64,000 bases of DNA. Source: Methylosarcina fibrata AML-C10 (GTDB lineage Bacteria > Pseudomonadota > Gammaproteobacteria > Methylococcales > Methylomonadaceae). Positions within the stretch are counted from its first letter, which is position 1. Every line of letters begins with the position of its first letter. Below the pieces are notes generated by a model. That model was not told the DNA's origin. It did no database searches and saw only the letters and a program-made list of their open reading frames with translations. Location: the NCBI RefSeq assembly GCF_000372865.1, contig NZ_KB889965.1, positions 3,021,450 through 3,085,449 of the forward strand, in the 5' to 3' direction. This document shows, piece after piece, positions 61,508-64,000 of the stretch. Both the position numbers and the translations under genes were made by a program.

Positions 61508-62713
61508 ATGAAGTGTGATGGCATCGAACAAACTGTCCTGGCGTTGGGTCCGGGAGAACTGGAAGCACCGCAAATCGTCCGCCGGATAAGACCGTTGTTT
61601 TCCAGGGCCCTGAGCGCATCCGGGGACCTTATTTATCTCGCGAACCATTCGCTCGGCCGGCCCCTGGACCGAACCGAAAGCGACGTTCTGGAAGGATTGA
61701 GCTATTGGTATACCGAACGGGAACACGCCTGGGAGAGATGGCTGGGCGAAATGACGGCCTTCCGCACGAGGGTGGCGCGGCTGATTCATGCCCCGCGCGC
61801 CGATTGCGTGGTGCCCAAAGCCAGCGCCGGACAAGGCCTGCGCGCCCTGCTCAATAGCTACGGCCGCCCCATCCGGGTGCTGACCAGCGCCGACGAATTC
61901 AATTCCGTCGACCACATCCTCAAGACCTACGCGCGGCGGGGCTGCATTGACCTCAACCTCATCCGTCCGACAGCCGGCCGCGGTTACCGGCTCGAAGACT
62001 TTCTCGGCGCGCTCCGGAAAGGCGCCGACCTGGTCGTGCTGTCGATGGTTCTGTTTACAACCGGCCAGTTGCTGCCCGACCTGCCTTGCTTGATCGCCGC
62101 CGCCCATGAGCGGGGCGCCAGGGTGCTGCTCGATCTGTACCATGCGGCCGGCGCCGTGCCGCTCGATGTCGCCGAGCTGGATACCGATTTTGCGATAGGA
62201 GGCTGCTACAAATACCTGCGCGGCGGCCCCGGCGCCGGCTGGCTTTATCTTCACCCCCGCCATCTGGAAGGCGCTCTCGACACGCTCGATACCGGCTGGT
62301 TCGCATCGCCCGATCCCTTTGCCTTTACCAGGCCGCCTTCACCCGAGCCGGGGCCGGGCGGCAACCGTTTTCTGGAGTCGACGCCGGCCGTGCTGCCTTT
62401 TTACCAGGCGCGGGCGGGCCTGACCTTCACATTGGCCGTGGGCGTGGACCGCTTGCGCCGCCACTCCTTGCAACAGCAGTCGCTTCTTGAGGAATTATTA
62501 TCCGACCAGGGAATACCCTTTCTGGGAAATCCCCAGGAAAGAGGCGCTTTCATCGCCATTCCCGATCCGAACGCACAGCCGATCGCCGAAAGGCTCCGGC
62601 ACGCCGGCGTCGTCTGCGACGCCCGCGAAGGGCTGCTCCGCTTGTGCCCGGACCTTCTGAATACCTACGACGAGCTGGCGGCCGCCGTCGACCGACTGGC
62701 CGAAATTCGGTAG
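61508..62713 (+). CDS. Kynureninase-like class V aminotransferase-fold enzyme
   Basis: A 401-residue PLP enzyme of the class V aminotransferase/kynureninase fold: ANHSLGRPL near the start, YWYTEREHAWERWLGEM, VLLDLYHAAGAVPLDVAELDTDFAIGGCYKYLRGGPGAGWLY with the PLP Lys, and FLESTPAVLPFYQARAGL. The CYKYLRGGPG block and size are those of kynureninase, which cleaves kynurenine to anthranilate. The exact substrate is not certain. The convergent maiA-FAH pair hints at aromatic amino acid breakdown. Confidence 0.82.
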   Translation: MKCDGIEQTVLALGPGELEAPQIVRRIRPLFSRALSASGDLIYLANHSLGRPLDRTESDVLEGLSYWYTEREHAWERWLGEMTAFRTRVARLIHAPRADCVVPKASAGQGLRALLNSYGRPIRVLTSADEFNSVDHILKTYARRGCIDLNLIRPTAGRGYRLEDFLGALRKGADLVVLSMVLFTTGQLLPDLPCLIAAAHERGARVLLDLYHAAGAVPLDVAELDTDFAIGGCYKYLRGGPGAGWLYLHPRHLEGALDTLDTGWFASPDPFAFTRPPSPEPGPGGNRFLESTPAVLPFYQARAGLTFTLAVGVDRLRRHSLQQQSLLEELLSDQGIPFLGNPQERGAFIAIPDPNAQPIAERLRHAGVVCDAREGLLRLCPDLLNTYDELAAAVDRLAEIR

Positions 62714-62787
62714 GGTACGCACCGCGTACCGCACAGGAGCTTGATTAATCGGCCTGTCATAAATAAGATACGCGGTGCGTACCCTAC
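62710..62787. repeat. Perfect 19-bp inverted repeat, interspersed-hairpin type
   Basis: Arms of 19 bases (gtagggtacgcaccgcgta and its exact complement) are separated by 40 bases. They sit precisely between the convergent ends of the kynureninase-like and maiA genes, the left arm overlapping the stop codon. Such TAGGGTACGCACCGCGTA hairpins are known as mobile-like repeats in several bacteria. Here it probably also works as a bidirectional terminator. Confidence 0.85.
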
Positions 62788-62790
62788 GGC

Positions 62791-63438
62791 TCACGTCTCG
62801 GCATCGGGCTGATTTTCCGGAGCGGCTTTAACAAAAGCAGGCTCTTTCAGGCATTGCCGATAAATGCCGTCGATCAGCGGAAACGGCCGCATGTCGCAGT
62901 CGAAACGCAGAGCATTGTAGACTTGCGGCACCAGAAACGCATCGGCCAGGCCGGGCGTATCAGCGAAACAATAGCGGCCGCGCCGCTCGCTTTGTTGCAG
63001 CCGTGTTTCCAGGGCGGCAAAGCCTTCTTCCACCCAATGGCGGTACCAGTCCTGTTTGCCGTCGCATTGAAGCGCGTTTTTCAGATGATTGAGCACCCGC
63101 AAATTGTTCAAAGGGTGAATGTCGCAGGCGATCAGTTGGGCCAGAGAGCGGACATAAGCCCGGTCCAGCGGATTCTCCGGCAGCAAGGGCGGTTCCGGAA
63201 ACACTTCTTCCAGATATTCGATAATGGCCGACGACTGGGTCAGCGCCCGATTCTGTACGATCAGCACCGGCACCCGCCCCTGCGGATTCAGTGCCAGGAA
63301 ATCGGCGCGGAATTGCTCACCGCCGTGCTTGAGTAGATGCACCGGGCGGATTTCATGGTCGACGTTTTTCAGGTTCAACGCAATCCGCACCCGGTACGCC
63401 GCGGAGCTTCTGAAATAGCTGTACAGAATCAACCGCAC
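62791..63438 (-). CDS. maiA: Maleylacetoacetate isomerase (zeta-class glutathione transferase)
   Basis: MaiA converts maleylacetoacetate to fumarylacetoacetate with glutathione in tyrosine/homogentisate breakdown. The 215 residues begin LILYSYFRSSAAYRVRIALNLKN, the zeta-class signature with its Ser-Ser. They continue with LNPQGRVPVLI, LTQSSAIIEYLEE, IACDIHPLNNLRVL and CFADTPGLADAFLVPQVYNALRF. The start is a GTG with GGAGG 7 bases upstream, and it overlaps the upstream hydrolase gene by 10 bases. Confidence 0.95.
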   Translation of the reverse strand: MRLILYSYFRSSAAYRVRIALNLKNVDHEIRPVHLLKHGGEQFRADFLALNPQGRVPVLIVQNRALTQSSAIIEYLEEVFPEPPLLPENPLDRAYVRSLAQLIACDIHPLNNLRVLNHLKNALQCDGKQDWYRHWVEEGFAALETRLQQSERRGRYCFADTPGLADAFLVPQVYNALRFDCDMRPFPLIDGIYRQCLKEPAFVKAAPENQPDAET

Positions 63439-64000
63439 GGCCTGACCTCCTGCTCGATCGCGCCGAAAACCGAATTGCCGCGGGCATCCCGCATCTCGAT
63501 CCGGACCCGGTCGCCGTAACGCAGGAAGCCGGTCGCGGCCGCGCCGCTTTCGATGATTTCCACGACGCGTTTTTCGACGATGCAGGAATAGCCTGCCGCC
63601 GCATCGTAGTTGCTGACCGTGCCGGACCCGATGATCGTGCCGGCGGTCAGTTTTCGTGTTCTGGCGGCATGCGCGATGAGCCTTGCAAAATCAAACTGCA
63701 CGTCGACGCCGGCATTCGCCTGACCGAACAAGCGCCCGTTCCAGTGCACCGTCAGCGGCAGACGGACTTTGCAATCGGTCCAGGCGGCGCCCAGCTCGTC
63801 CGGCGTCACGGCCACCGGCGAAAAGGCGCTGGCCGGCTTGCCGTGCAGAAAGCCGAAGCCTTTGGCCAGTTCGTCGGGAATCAGATGGCGCAGCGACACG
63901 TCGTTGATCAGCAGGATCAGCCGGATGCGCGAAGCCGCTTCCTCCACGGAGATGCCACAGGCGACGTCGTCGGTGATCACCCCGACCTCGGCCTCGAAAT
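63429..64000 (-). CDS. Fumarylacetoacetate hydrolase family protein, C-terminal part (runs off the right edge)
   Basis: The frame is open to the window edge (FEAEVGVITDDV just inside it) and holds the C-terminal 190 residues of an FAH-family hydrolase. It has ILLINDVSLRHLIPDELAKGFGFLHGKPASAFSPVAVTPDELG, VHWNGRLFGQANAGVDVQFDFARLIAHAARTRKLTAGTIIGSGTVSN and a final FLRYGDRVRIEM. It would cleave fumarylacetoacetate to fumarate and acetoacetate, directly after the MaiA step. The N-terminus lies outside the window. Confidence 0.93.
   Translation of the reverse strand, partial: FEAEVGVITDDVACGISVEEAASRIRLILLINDVSLRHLIPDELAKGFGFLHGKPASAFSPVAVTPDELGAAWTDCKVRLPLTVHWNGRLFGQANAGVDVQFDFARLIAHAARTRKLTAGTIIGSGTVSNYDAAAGYSCIVEKRVVEIIESGAAATGFLRYGDRVRIEMRDARGNSVFGAIEQEVRPCG

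Overview
The window looks like chromosomal DNA of a gammaproteobacterium. LpxD, DusA, PurT, FolE, HemH, a BirA-CoaX-SPOR operon, GlcE/GlcF, a PA3496-type small protein and the style of the envelope genes all fit. A methanotroph of the order Methylococcales would suit this mix, but no diagnostic methane-oxidation gene lies here, so that placement is inference. Genes are dense and most run on the minus strand. I saw no rRNA, tRNA or CRISPR array.

1-22 kb is core metabolism. It holds a molybdopterin block (moaE, moaD, and divergent moaC), lpxD, a translationally coupled birA-coaX-SPOR operon, a c-di-GMP type module (a PilZ protein, plus a YfiR-like periplasmic protein coupled to a hybrid histidine kinase), glcE/glcF behind an ornithine-cyclodeaminase-like gene, then purT with a membrane MutS-like ATPase, hemH, folE and dusA.

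22-28 kb is an accessory patch beside the dusA start. Gene fragments lead into a two-gene AAA+ ATPase/subtilisin pair that matches the IetAS family (plasmid addiction and phage defence), followed by an unrecognised 397-residue protein.

28-48 kb and 52-61 kb are dominated by envelope and stress-type genes: an OprB porin, a FixL/FixJ-like two-component pair, an orphan receiver, an octaheme cytochrome with TPRs, MscS, DUF2092, DUF3313, OmpA, AI-2E transporter, PPK2, a lipid-transport MlaEFD/PqiC-like operon, Gly-zipper, DUF1254, SYLF and Cys-rich proteins. Six copies of one 20-bp dyad box sit in these regions. All are oriented the same way relative to the gene they precede, and each has a -10-like hexamer 19-21 bp downstream. 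This is what a shared activator site centred near -42 would look like. The FixJ-type regulator at 32032-32661 is the natural candidate activator. I consider this possible regulon the most interesting find in the window.

46-47.5 kb carries a higBA toxin-antitoxin pair and a decayed IS1595-type transposase. 49-52.4 kb is a peptide-modification-like locus: a radical SAM/SPASM enzyme, a small 136-residue partner and a large protein with an HxD...H iron-site signature. The radical SAM gene is cut by an in-frame TAG, and so is the TPR part of the octaheme cytochrome gene. The window ends in a kynureninase-like gene, maiA and a partial fumarylacetoacetate hydrolase.
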